DNA of 64,000 nt, from contig OZ316899.1 of the NCBI GenBank assembly GCA_973895155.1, forward strand, positions 9,052,001 to 9,116,000, written 5' to 3'. Shown here piece after piece: positions 11,267-21,079 of the stretch. Each line of letters begins with the position of its first letter. Positions within the stretch are counted from its first letter, which is position 1. The DNA is from Marsupella aquatica (taxonomy: Eukaryota; Marchantiophyta). The position numbers and the translations under genes are program-made. The notes beneath the pieces were generated by a model, which was not told where the DNA came from, searched no databases, and saw only the letters and a program-made list of their open reading frames with translations.

Positions 11267-12291
11267 ATGTCCAAGAGCGTCGAATGCCCAAACCCTGTCA
11301 TCATTAACGGAAAGCCATATGCTGGGATTGGAGCACATTTGGGATTCATTTCTCTTCCAACAGGGCATAGAACACGCGTTACAGACAAAGAGGTCCCGTC
11401 CTGGAATGTGTGGAGCGAGAAGCTGCCTTATTACTTTTTTGGAGTCATGAGACCCATGCTTTCGGACAAAGGATATGTGGCTGTGCTTCATAGCTCGGAT
11501 TTCAATCACATGCGGCAAATATTTACTACAGTCGAGCAAAAAAACAAATTCAAACACGTGCAACAATATACAATTTTATTATCCACTCCTTTATGGAGAG
11601 CCGATATGGATATTGAGGTGCATATTACTGAGCTATTTTGATGCGGTTTATGCTAGCGATGTCGCTAACAAACATCTTATCATTTTCAACTCAAAAAAGG
11701 TTCATTTCCATCTTTAAATTAATGCTAGCGATCTCGCTAACATAGTTTCTGGGATTTTCTAATAGAATGTCGTTCTTCCTTTAGGTGTGCACTCTCATTC
11801 TGGACGTCTTCTGTCGAGTGGAATTTAATGCAAAAATTCCCAAAGACCCTGCCTATGTTCCTTTGACGTCTTCGGAAGATGCCAGGCATAAATCAATGTT
11901 GAACATTTGTTATCCAAAGATTGACCCCTGTCCAACAGCGGCCGTTGCTGGATCAAAAAGGCTATCAATTGGCTTCATGCAAGCCGTGATGGAGTTCCTC
12001 ACGAAGCCGAGAGATATTGTCCTTGACTGGACAGTGTGTGATGGAAGCTCATTTTCCGCAGGGGAATACTCCGGTCGGTTTGTTGTTGGTGTTGAGGACA
12101 GGGACATTCTCCATTCCTATGCTCAGAAAGGTTTAACAAGCGTTTTGGAGAGGTACTCTAGCAAGTCCAAGATGATTAAAGATCAGGAAAAGAAGGGTAA
12201 TCAGGATGCTGGGTCTGATGATGAGTTCACGATACCAGGAGATGAACAGGCTGGACCTTCAAGCGAGAAAGACAAATTTGACCTGGAGTAA
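11267..12291 (+). pseudogene. N4/N6 DNA methyltransferase-like domain (beta-class order)
   Basis: Two exons are seen, 11267-11638 and 11785-12291. Exon one has a short strand before SLPTG, in the place of the catalytic (D/S)PPY motif. It is followed by WNVWSEKLPYYFFGVMRPML and a GYVAVLH strand, typical of the region after that motif. Exon two has FLTKPRDIVLDW, CDGSSFSAGEYSGRFVVGVE, which matches the SAM-binding motif I of N4/N6 methylases (VLD, Gly-rich turn, then strand ending in Glu). Catalytic motif before SAM motif is beta-class order. The catalytic motif looks degenerate, so activity is doubtful. The tail is acidic. A frame-level homology search could overturn the call. Confidence 0.55.
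11642..11784 (+). other. Probable intron with two palindromic motifs
   Basis: It separates the two methyltransferase exons. It contains GCTAGCGATGTCGCTAAC at 11652-11669 and GCTAGCGATCTCGCTAAC at 11724-11741, and ends CCTTTAG at 11784. The donor is not certain, because the upstream frame closes with TGA at 11639-11641. Confidence 0.5.
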
Positions 12292-12393
12292 AGTACTTGG
12301 CCTCTTCTGGTGTCGGACTCCCTATTTGGTTTCTTTTGTTTTATTCATTTTGTTGCTCTTCCTCAACTGATGCCGGTGGTTGCTTCAATGATA

Positions 12394-12734
12394 GGAGGGT
12401 GGATTGGTTTTCTGAGGAGAGATTTCATCTTCGAAAGGAAGTGGAGGAATCCATCGTGGTTACTCCAGAGAAGCCTTTCAATCTTCCGTGCTATGCTGAG
12501 AAGTCGGCAAAGGAGGTTGATGACGCTCCTGTGGTCTTGACTTGGGAGGCGAAAGGGCTTCGCTCAATTAGAGGAGCTCGTAGATATCTGGATTGTTCAA
12601 GGTTTATTGACAATGCAGCGGGGACAGTTAGCCAGTATTTAGATGAGTCTGCCGAGTCTACTGAGAAGGAGACCAGTAGCGATCCCAGTAGAAGTTCAAT
12701 ATCTGATGATTCAGAAGATGAGGTTTATGACTAA
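12394..12734 (+). CDS. C-terminal exon of the ParB-methyltransferase gene
   Basis: The open frame lies downstream of a T-rich probable intron (about 12292-12393) ending in ATGATAG. It encodes VDWFSEERFHLRKEVEES, a mixed region, then a strongly acidic Ser-rich end (SDDSEDEVYD) and a TGA-free close at TAA 12732. The position and the acidic tail fit the end of the same gene. A separate small gene starting at 12297 is possible. No domain is recognised. Confidence 0.4.
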
Positions 12735-13204
12735 TGCAATAGCTTCAGTGTTAAACTGGCTGTACTGCTTACCCTTGACTCTTATAGTTTTTTCTGTGTG
12801 CCAGTTTTAGGATATCCATACTTTCAATGTATAAAGAATGACCATTTTCTCATGAAAGTGCCTGCTATTCGGTTATTGTTTTCCAATATCGTTGTGCGCA
12901 AAGTCAAGTATGGAATGCATATGACAATCATGCATGAATTTCCGTAGTTATAACACTTTCATTACTTTGAGAGAGGGAAAACAGTGAAATTTGGTCATTT
13001 TTCCATTAATGTGGTCGTGAGTTCGACCATAAAATGTGCCTCGCTAACAATGATGCCTCGCTAACAATGATGCCTCGCTAGAAAAAATTATTGTTTGCTT
13101 GCACCGTAAAATTCCTCCTATAGCTACCTTTGTGAGTTGTATCCTAGTTTCACTCCTCCCGGCCTCTTGAGGATAAAGTTGGATTGCGTGGGCACTAGAG
13201 GTTG
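12735..13204. other. 3' flank of the methyltransferase gene with a triplet of motif half-sites
   Basis: There is no gene here. Three tandem copies of a 17-bp unit TGCCTCGCTAACAATGA (the last one diverged) lie at about 13037-13083. Each carries half of the palindromic motif. These are the rightmost copies of the motif family in the window. Confidence 0.5.
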
Positions 13205-13537
13205 TTGGGCGGCCGATTTTCTTTTCACAAGTGGAAATTGATGGTGTCCGCTTCACATCTTTGGGCGGGCTGGTTCAAACCAAAGGGGGGTACCCCAAGG
13301 GGAGAACAATGGGTCCGACAAGTTTGGAGTAAGCTTACCCGCTTGAACTGGCATCCTACTTGGACAACTGGGATAGGTTGGAATTTCCTACGTCTGGAAT
13401 GCGCATACCAACCTGGATTGCATCAGCCTTATGGGCAAACCATTTGTTACCTCATAATATTTTTAAGACCTAAAGTGGTCTAGGCATGCTAGAACGTTTA
13501 CTTAGGTCACGCAGACGTGACCATTTTTAAGGGGGGG
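13205..13537 (+). mobile_element. 3' internal end of a family-D Ty3 element, truncated
   Basis: This is noncoding sequence that ends in AAGGGGGGG, a polypurine tract, directly before an LTR beginning TGCAAGTC at 13538. It is therefore the tail of an LTR element whose body to the left has been lost. The exact left edge is uncertain; 13205 is where sequence character changes. Confidence 0.5.
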
Positions 13538-15035
13538 TGCAAGTCATGGAACTCGACTACCTTAACACTTAGCTCCGGCGTTGCTGACTTTGACGCCGAG
13601 CTCCCTTATGGTCTAGGCCCGGATAGGCAATCCGGGGAGGACTTAGCATGGGGCGACTTGTGGGCGATGGGATGTGGCAACAGCGAAGGCAACGCGCCAA
13701 GCTAGTGACACACACTAAGAACTTAGACTAGTCGAGTGTTGGTCGGTTCAAGAGGAAAGGGGCCGGGCTCAAGGTTGACCGTCCAGACCCTCGGAAGGAC
13801 TTTGAGTTCTGAGGGCTTGAGTGAGAACTCCTCTTGGGCCCAACGCCAATGGAGTTGACGCCATGGGCAATGGACGCTTGGGGCGCGAGTCATGGCCCAA
13901 TCCGGGTTTGGCCAATCGGGGGACCCTAGCGGCGATGAGGTCTGAGAGCCTAGGCATGAGCACTGGCTTGGCCCAATCACAACGGGCTAAGGCACTCCGC
14001 TTGCGGATGCCTAACTAGGAAGTTATGGGCGTTGCCAGTTGGTGGCGTGCCCAGACATGCGGGATAGGATCCGGGTTGTGGACCAAAATGTTGAGGACCA
14101 AAGTTGGTCCGAGGGTGACAAGTCTCCATAAGCATATATGAGGGGAGCGGTGTCTCCCTAGGGGCTAAGGGCGAGCCAAAGTCGTGAGCCGCAGTGGTTG
14201 CGACATTAAGGTAAAATGCCAAACGGAAACGGCGATATCTTCCCAATGAGAAGTCCGTTGGAGGTCTTCTTGGGTGCGTTGGAAAGCGCTCAAGGAGGGT
14301 TACGTCCTCTTGAGATCAGCTGGGTCTTGGGGTGCCATGGGTTATCAAGGTTTGCGGGTGTTATCTCGCTCGCTTGCCAAATCCTGCCGAAACAACAGCC
14401 AAGCCACGTTCAGTCTCCCAAGGGAGCTTGCGTTGGGGAGGCAAGGCCAAGTAGGCGTGGAGGTTGAGTTCCAAGGGTGCTTGGCCCCTAGACCATCCAT
14501 GGGGCGAGAACCGGGAGTTGGTTGCTAGAGTCGGGGCCATTCTGGTCCCGACATGTTGGGGCAAGCTTCGGACGAGCTTTAGGACAAGCTACGCTTTGGG
14601 CAATGAGCATGTCCTGGGGGAAAGGCGGTCAATTGATGATAGATAGGTACAAGGGGAAACACAGGCGACGCCCAAGGAAAGGGCTATTCTGGATGAACAG
14701 TGCGCGTTGGTTCTGGTTCCTGCTTATGGCATTGTGAAGACCTATTGCTGACCTACTTACCAATGTCTGTTGAGCTTGAGTTAGGATCTAGACTTGGGGA
14801 GATCTAGATCCCAAAGGGTTACTTACCAAGACGCTTGGTTGCTAGTGCAGATAGTGAGGACCATTGAGTAGCGGTCATGTTGGAGAGCAAGTGCAACTTT
14901 GTATGGGCAGGGCCGCTGGTGGTGCAAGGGGCACTAGGTTGTTTCTCGAGGTATTCCGTGGAGGCGTTTGGGCACCAGGGGCACTTAGGTGTGGGTGATG
15001 GGATTGGTGAGGGCGCTGGGTGGCCAGGTTCACCA
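13538..15035 (+). repeat. LTR of Ty3 family D (3' LTR), about 1.5 kb
   Basis: It matches 61.29-62.45 kb plus 63308-63621, and its last 325 bp match 50926-51247. It begins TG after a polypurine tract and ends ...TTCACCA. The matching end at 51247 is followed by a TGGTATCAGAG primer site, which fixes the LTR's 3' boundary. It is clearly diverged from the other copies, so it is old. Confidence 0.65.
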
Positions 15036-16448
15036 CTGTGTGCAAATGTTTGCAACGCCTCAATGTCCTTACTACCCGGTGTCGAGCCCAGAATTCAATA
15101 GAGAAAAATCAAAGTAAAATTGAAGGGAGAATGGAGCTCAACGCTGCGGCTGAATGGAGAGCCAATACTCCACAAAATCAAGTAAGAAGAACTGGGCTGG
15201 AATGCTGGGCTCAAGGAGAATCAGAAGACCTGAACTAGAAGAGGAAATCCTGGAGCACGAATTAAAGGAGGAGATTGAAGGGAAAGCAAAGGCTGGAAGG
15301 GAAATTAATAGAGAAGATTGAAATTTCTGAATCAGAGAGAATATTTTACCAAAAGGAGAAGTCATCGACTGCTAACAAGGGCGCTCTTCAAGCAAAATCA
15401 ACTTGCACCTTCTATAGGGGAACTTTTGAGGTGGCATAGTGGACAGCTAGAAGACCATTTCCTCAGCTAGGGCAATTGACAAGATATCTAAGTTGTGGCC
15501 CTTAACTTCAGGAATTGAATGCAGGATCAAGTCCATAGATATATTCTGAAATTAGAATGCCTGCTCTTTGGACTTCAGCAATTGAATGCACTATCAAGTC
15601 CATAGGTATATTTCTGAAATTAGAATGGCTGCTCTTTGGACTTCAGCAATTGAATGCTACCAAGGTCAATCGACAGTCGAGAGAAGTACACATGGAAGGG
15701 AGATATTTTTGTGAGAATGAAGGGCTGGTCTGAACGGAAGCACTGGCCAGACTTCCTTCAAATAACCCATGATCCCTTCAAACAAGTTCAGTTCTCTAAG
15801 TTCTAGCTTAGTTCTCTCCTTGCTCCAAACTGAATCAGGCAGTCGACTCTGCCATAGATTGGAAGCATTCATTCTCCTATTGCCATGAGTTCTTTCTCTC
15901 TGTTCACCCATGCACTTACTATCAAGACCAGGGCTTATATTTCACAAGGCTTATATTTCACAGGAGTACTGGGCCTTTATGTTTGTAGTCTCATAGCGTT
16001 ACTATTTGGCTTTATACACCTGAGTTTACACAGGCAGGGTCAGGCAAACCAAGTTTACACAAGTAACTAAGCCTTGAGATAAGGCTGACCCTAGTTTAAA
16101 GTGATGATATTGATGGGTTCTGCTGAAACCTGAATAACTCGCTCAGTTTAGACTCAATCGGAGTACTTTTAAATGCATGGGAAAGCTATTGACGGTGGCT
16201 AGAGGTTGGCACGAGCTAGGAGGATTGGGAGTTCATTAATATTCTCCTGGGAATCAGGTTCTATAACAGTTTGATTTTGCTGGCTACTTGAGAGGTTTGG
16301 ATCGTGCTTACACTCTAAAAGGAGGTCAAGTGGGACTACAATCAAAGTGCATGACTGATCCAAAAGGGCTGCCTGATCAGCATTTTTCTCCCCTGGTCCA
16401 CAAGGCTAAGTTCACCTTGTGGAGTAAGCATGGGAGAACACATGCTGA
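15036..16448. other. Noncoding flank left of element A, with a 68-bp tandem repeat
   Basis: No gene is seen. A 67-68 bp unit beginning AATTGAATGC is present twice at 15513-15579 and 15580-15647, with a third partial copy to 15657. This flank and 46830-48117 were contiguous before element A inserted. Confidence 0.5.
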
Positions 16449-16453
16449 CCCCA
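16449..16453. repeat. Left target-site duplication of element A (CCCCA)
   Basis: CCCCA precedes the TG of A's left LTR and recurs at 46825-46829 directly after the CA end of the right LTR. A 5-bp duplication is normal for Ty3 elements. Confidence 0.9.
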
Positions 16454-19400
16454 TGTGGTGCGTCCCATGGCTCCCTAAACCCAAGAAACCCCCCAGCTCA
16501 AGCCGATTCCCGCAGGTTTCGTGCTTGGCGAGGCCGTTTCCGCGGCTTAGCGGCATGGGACGCTGCTAACCTTCTACTACTACTATTAACATTTTACACA
16601 CATATACTGGACAGATCCTTCATCGGGTCATGAGATACGTAGCTGGCCTAATATAGGTCTTCCCCTGTCTTCCCCTCCGTCTTGTTAGGTATGTTTGGAT
16701 TCCGCCGCCGGAATGATCCCCAATAGGCTTGGTTAAGCTGCTAAGACCTCTCTCAGCTCGACACATCCAACTCTCACTCCCCTGCTTACTTTCCTTCCTT
16801 CTGTTGATGTGGGCACTCTTCACACAAGTTAATGCGACACACAAATAGCAAAATGACTCATTCTGACTGAGTCATACCATGCACTTGCCATACAAACAGT
16901 ACATCTCATACACCAGTTCTGCGAACTAAGCCGTGAGGCCAACTCTATTCAGCTCTTAGGCATGAGGAAACATGAATATACACAAGGGTCACTGTATGAC
17001 TAACCGAGAGCTTCTCGTACTACTTGATCCCAGCCCGGCTGGTGCAAACTAAAAACTTGCTAAAGAAGAGGCCCTGAGCTCCCCGCTGCCCAGGTACTTA
17101 TCCTGGTAGTGGATCCGCCATTCTTTGCATCGTAAGCCTAATCTACCTGACAGTAATCTACTTGCCCGAATCTACCTATGTACAGCAAGGCAGGAGCACA
17201 AGTGTTGCTCCTACCAGTGGAACCGCAATCCCACTAAGCTAAGTGTCAGGGCCGCTCCTGGTTCTAATCCTAATCCTAAACGTGGAGATCCGCGCCCGCC
17301 CTGCCCACTCACGCCTCCTCCCTCCACGTCCGCCCTCCCTAAAAGGAACGGCGCCCTTGCACCGTCACGACACCGGTGGTGGATCCTCAATGGACGCCCC
17401 CAACACTTCCCCCTCAGCCACTGCCGTTGGCCCGCCTACTGACAGATTACCTGCCCTTGACCGAGTCAACTCTCCCTCGGCCTGACTGGGTCCACCTTCG
17501 GCTTCAGCCTCGACACCGGCCTCGGCAATACCCACGGCTTCGGCCTCAGCCACTCCCACGGCTTCGGCTTCCCCTTCCCCTAGGGTAGTTGGATCCTTAG
17601 CCGTGACCCTGTCTGGGGTCGGTGCTGGGTCTACCTCCTTGATCACCACGGCCTGTGAAGTCGTATTACTCCTTGACCTTGAAGGTTTCCGCTTCTTCTT
17701 CGTTGGTGGCTCGGCATCTGGTCCCTTCCCCTTCCCACTTACTTCCGGCACTGGTGCAGGTGGCGCGGCCTGTCCTTCGGCAATTACCACCCCTGGTAAC
17801 TGGTTTGTCCCAACGGGAGATGGACCTGCTGCAGCTAAGCATTTAAATACTGCGGCTTGTTTCTTCAGCCGCTCAGTTTGGTTGTCGGCCCGCCGCTGTA
17901 GGTTCTCCATCTTCCTCGTGATTTCCTCCAACTCCTCTTGGGTTTCATCCAGGTCCTTACGTGCTCCCTCCAGCTCGTTTTTGGCCTCCTCCTGCTCCCT
18001 GTGGGCTTCCTCCAATTCCTTCTTCAAGGTAGCCCTCTCCTCCTGGGTTGCTCTTAGCTCCTTGTTGAGCTCTGCAATGATGACAGACTCCATCTGATTC
18101 ATCTTGGCGTAAGTCTGTTCGAGCATCTCGTCCTTCTCCCTTAGGTCGGCCTTGAAGCTGGCCGTCAGGGACGCAAGCTCCTGCTGCAGCGCCATAATCC
18201 CTTGATAGGATTTCCCTAACTCGGCCTCCTTCTGCTCAAGGGCTCCGCGGATTTTCTCGAGCTCCCCTTTCAACGCCCATTCCTTTCTTTGGGTCTCCGC
18301 CATGGCCCGGCTGTTGGCTGTTATGTGGGCCTCCTTTGTATTCTTCAGCTCTTGCTTCCACTTCTCCCTCTCTTTGATCGTGTCGGCCAACTCTTCCTGC
18401 GTCTGAGTCAGTTTATCCTTGATATTCTGATTATCAGCCTGCGCGGTGTCCAACTGCCCCTGCATGATGTTCAGCTCATGTCGTTTAATCCGCAGTTCAT
18501 CTTGGGCTTTCTTGGCCGCCCTTAGATCTTCAATCTCGGCTTCCATCCTCCTAAGCCGCCGAATGACCTCGTCCTTCTTGCTTCTCTCTAAAGCCACCGC
18601 TTCTTCTAATTGGTGCTTCTCCAACTGCTCCCTATGGAAAAAGGGTCCTACCTCCAACTCCTCTCCAAAGATGCCGAGCGCAAGTTCCCCACACATCTCA
18701 CCATACTCCATGGCTCTATTCTTAGCGTAGGTGGAGTAAGTAGAAGTGATCGGCATCGCCCATCGTGGCCTCTGCTCCCAAGCCGTCCTGCGGATCTCTT
18801 CAATCGTGGCTAGAGGTTTGCTTCCTTTTTCGGCTAGCCGCCTGATGTCCTCCGGCCAATCTCCTCCTGGTAAATCCTTTTCCTTAGCCAGGGCGGCCTC
18901 CTCTTCCTGCTTGATTCGCTCCTGAAATTCCTGCACCGTCTGTTTTATGCCGTCGAAGCTCGGGGGGGCAACGTCTGGTGGGGGAGACTCAGGGCTACTC
19001 TGCTGGTTGGGGTCCCCTCGCACTACCCTTGGAAGTGTGGGGACAAACCGGCCACAGGTCCTTACTCCTGGAACGTGATGGTCCGACCCATAGCCGGAAT
19101 TATCATGGCTGCAGTCCTCCACTGCCTCCTCTACCTCTTGGACGTCCGGCTTCTCCCTCTCCTCTTCGTCGGTAGGAGCTTCAGGCAATTCTGCCTCAGA
19201 TTCGGAGCTTGAGGTTCCCACGTACATTCGAACACCTGGCTTGGATTTCGGCCTGATTCTCTCCTTGTCTCCAGCAAAGGGGTTTTCTCTTGTGAGCCGG
19301 TGTAGGCCTACCTCTGTAGTAGTGTCCTGCATTGTTGCCGTTGCCGTTGTTGTTGCCGATGCCGATTTCTTTTCTTTCTCCAGTAGTTTCAGCAGACTCT

Positions 19401-21079
19401 GCATGCCTGGTTGCTGCATCGGCAAGTCCTCCTTCCTGGGCCTAAACACCTGCTCGATCGTAGGACTAACAGGTGGTTGAGGCTTCTCAGCCAACGGCCT
19501 CGGCGTTGGAGCTTCCTCGGGTGCCCTTACCTGCAGGGGAAGTACCGGGGCAAAAGTCTGACCTCTGGCATACCGGCACAACAGCGGCATGTGATAGCCA
19601 AGCCGCGACACGCTCCCCATGCCGATTACCTGCTGCTCCTCCTTTAAGATCTTCTTCAATTGGTTGAGGAGGTACCCGTTGTAGTCCCGGCTTGGGTCTG
19701 GCCTTTCTGCCAGATAGACCTGTGCCTTGCCGATCTTTGCCCTCGGCAAGTTACAATGCATGGTCACCCGCAAGAAGTTGATCATCTCTCCTATGTGCGG
19801 GTTGGTGCAGGTGTTCCGGAAGAAGCCATTCTTCGTTGATGGCCCGGGGAACGACCGGAACTCCTTGTCAGGCAAGGTCTTCCTGGTATCAACTTTGGTC
19901 TTATTGCCTATCGGCAGGCCAAACACTTCGGCAATTACCTTGGGAGTAAGATAGAAATCCTTCCCATATATCCTCGTGCAATTGGTCTCGGGTTCCCATG
20001 ACCCCACGAATTCTAATAGGTCTGACTCCGGTACCTCCGGCTTCAGCCATGGTAATCTTACAAAGGCCTCCAAGCCGGATCCGGCCATGAAGCCTTGGTA
20101 CTTCTTGGTCTGCATGGCCGTAAAGCATGCATCCTCCTCCCGTGCAAAATGTAGTTGCACCTCCACCGGTAGGGTTGCCGCCCAGCCCTTCCAGGTGTCA
20201 TCCCTGGTTGGAATGGCCTTGATGGGATCGACCTCCTCTTCTTCGGCTTCTCCCTGCCTCCTGCTCTGCTGCTCGGCTGGCTTCTTTGGTGCCGCCGATC
20301 ACGTTCTTTTTGCCGGGGTGGCTTCATCGTTGACGGCTCCCTTCCTCTTCATCTCTGCTGCCGTGGAGGTTTCTCCTAGCACCGTTGCCTGGGTCCACCT
20401 TTCCGTGCTACCCTTTAATTCCCAGTGTATGTCGTTGCAGTTCTTGATGGCCTCTCGGATGCCGACGACGCTGTCTTTGCAAAACAGAAGATCGTCGAGT
20501 TGATTGGAAGTAGGCGTCCACAGGAACTCGTCCTTGATGAGTTCGCCTCCTAAGAAAGCCGTCTTCTGCAGCTCCCACAATCGAGCGAGCTCCTGCCATT
20601 CTCTAGCTGCCCTTTCTGATTCCTCGTCCTCGTAAGTCTTGATGTACTCAGTTGCCCGTTCGAACAGGCATCCCCAGAAATGTGCCGCTTGATTGACGTT
20701 GCTCATACCCTCCTTAGGTTGATCGTCGGTATCTACTCTCTCCCCGAGTGCTTGCCTAAGCAGCTGACAGTAGTTGGCCTCCCGTAGTCGTCTGCCTAGT
20801 TCGTGCTCGCAAATGAGCCACTATTTCCTGCAAGCGCTCCTTACCCCTCTCCTTTGCCGGTCCTTCTTCCCGTTGATCCTTCCTAGCCGCCGACGCTTAA
20901 CGCGCCCTAACCCTAATCGGGTTTTCACCCTTAGCCTTACCTCCGGCCTCGGCCCGGGTTCCATGGTTGCCCCTAATTGTTTATATTTTCCTTGTTTTGT
21001 CACTATACTAAGGTGTTCCTAGGGTGCCTTCCTGCTTTACCCACTTAACCGGCCGAGTGATTCCTGTCTAGGCATCACA
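16454..21079 (-). repeat. Element A 3' LTR (left copy), 4626 bp, uninterrupted
   Basis: On the plus strand it begins TGTGGTGCGTCCC and ends GGCATCACA. It matches the right-hand LTR nearly base for base and retains the empty site (CCCCAATAGGCTTGG, about 16719-16733) into which element B inserted in the other copy. A TATAAA on the minus strand at 20985-20980 lies about 275 bp upstream of the LTR gene. Confidence 0.93.
17365..20706 (-). CDS. LTR-encoded coiled-coil protein of element A, left copy (one in-frame TGA)
   Basis: The frame of 1,114 codons starts at ATG 20706. Codon 136 is a TGA at 20299-20301, after which the same frame is open to 17365. Residues 1-135 are helical and charged. After the TGA, residues about 180-390 form a globular part (SDLLEFVGSWEPE, FYLTPKVIAEVFGLP) that recalls the plant transposon-protein family found in retroelement ORFs; this likeness is from memory. 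A linker rich in Pro, Ser and acid follows. A coiled coil of about 250 residues (KKELEEAHREQEEAKNELE) comes next, then a KKKRKPSRSRS nuclear-signal-like patch and an Ala/Glu/Gly tail. It lies wholly inside the LTR, in the sense of gag-pol. It is not Gag, Pol or a recognisable envelope. Confidence 0.75.

Noticed and set aside
8618-12734. Bacterial contamination as the source of the ParB-methylase gene
   Set aside because: The gene is split by intron-like, T-rich intervals, has decayed stops, and shares its palindromic motifs with the flanking plant transposon region.
13037-13083. Satellite DNA from the three TGCCTCGCTAACAATGA units
   Set aside because: Only three units occur, each carrying half of the dispersed palindromic motif, so it is treated as part of that motif family.
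17243-19954. Many plus-strand frames of 60-175 codons across the A LTRs and Pol
   Set aside because: They are antisense shadows of long minus-strand frames with biased codons, repeated identically at 43-46 kb, and show no domains.
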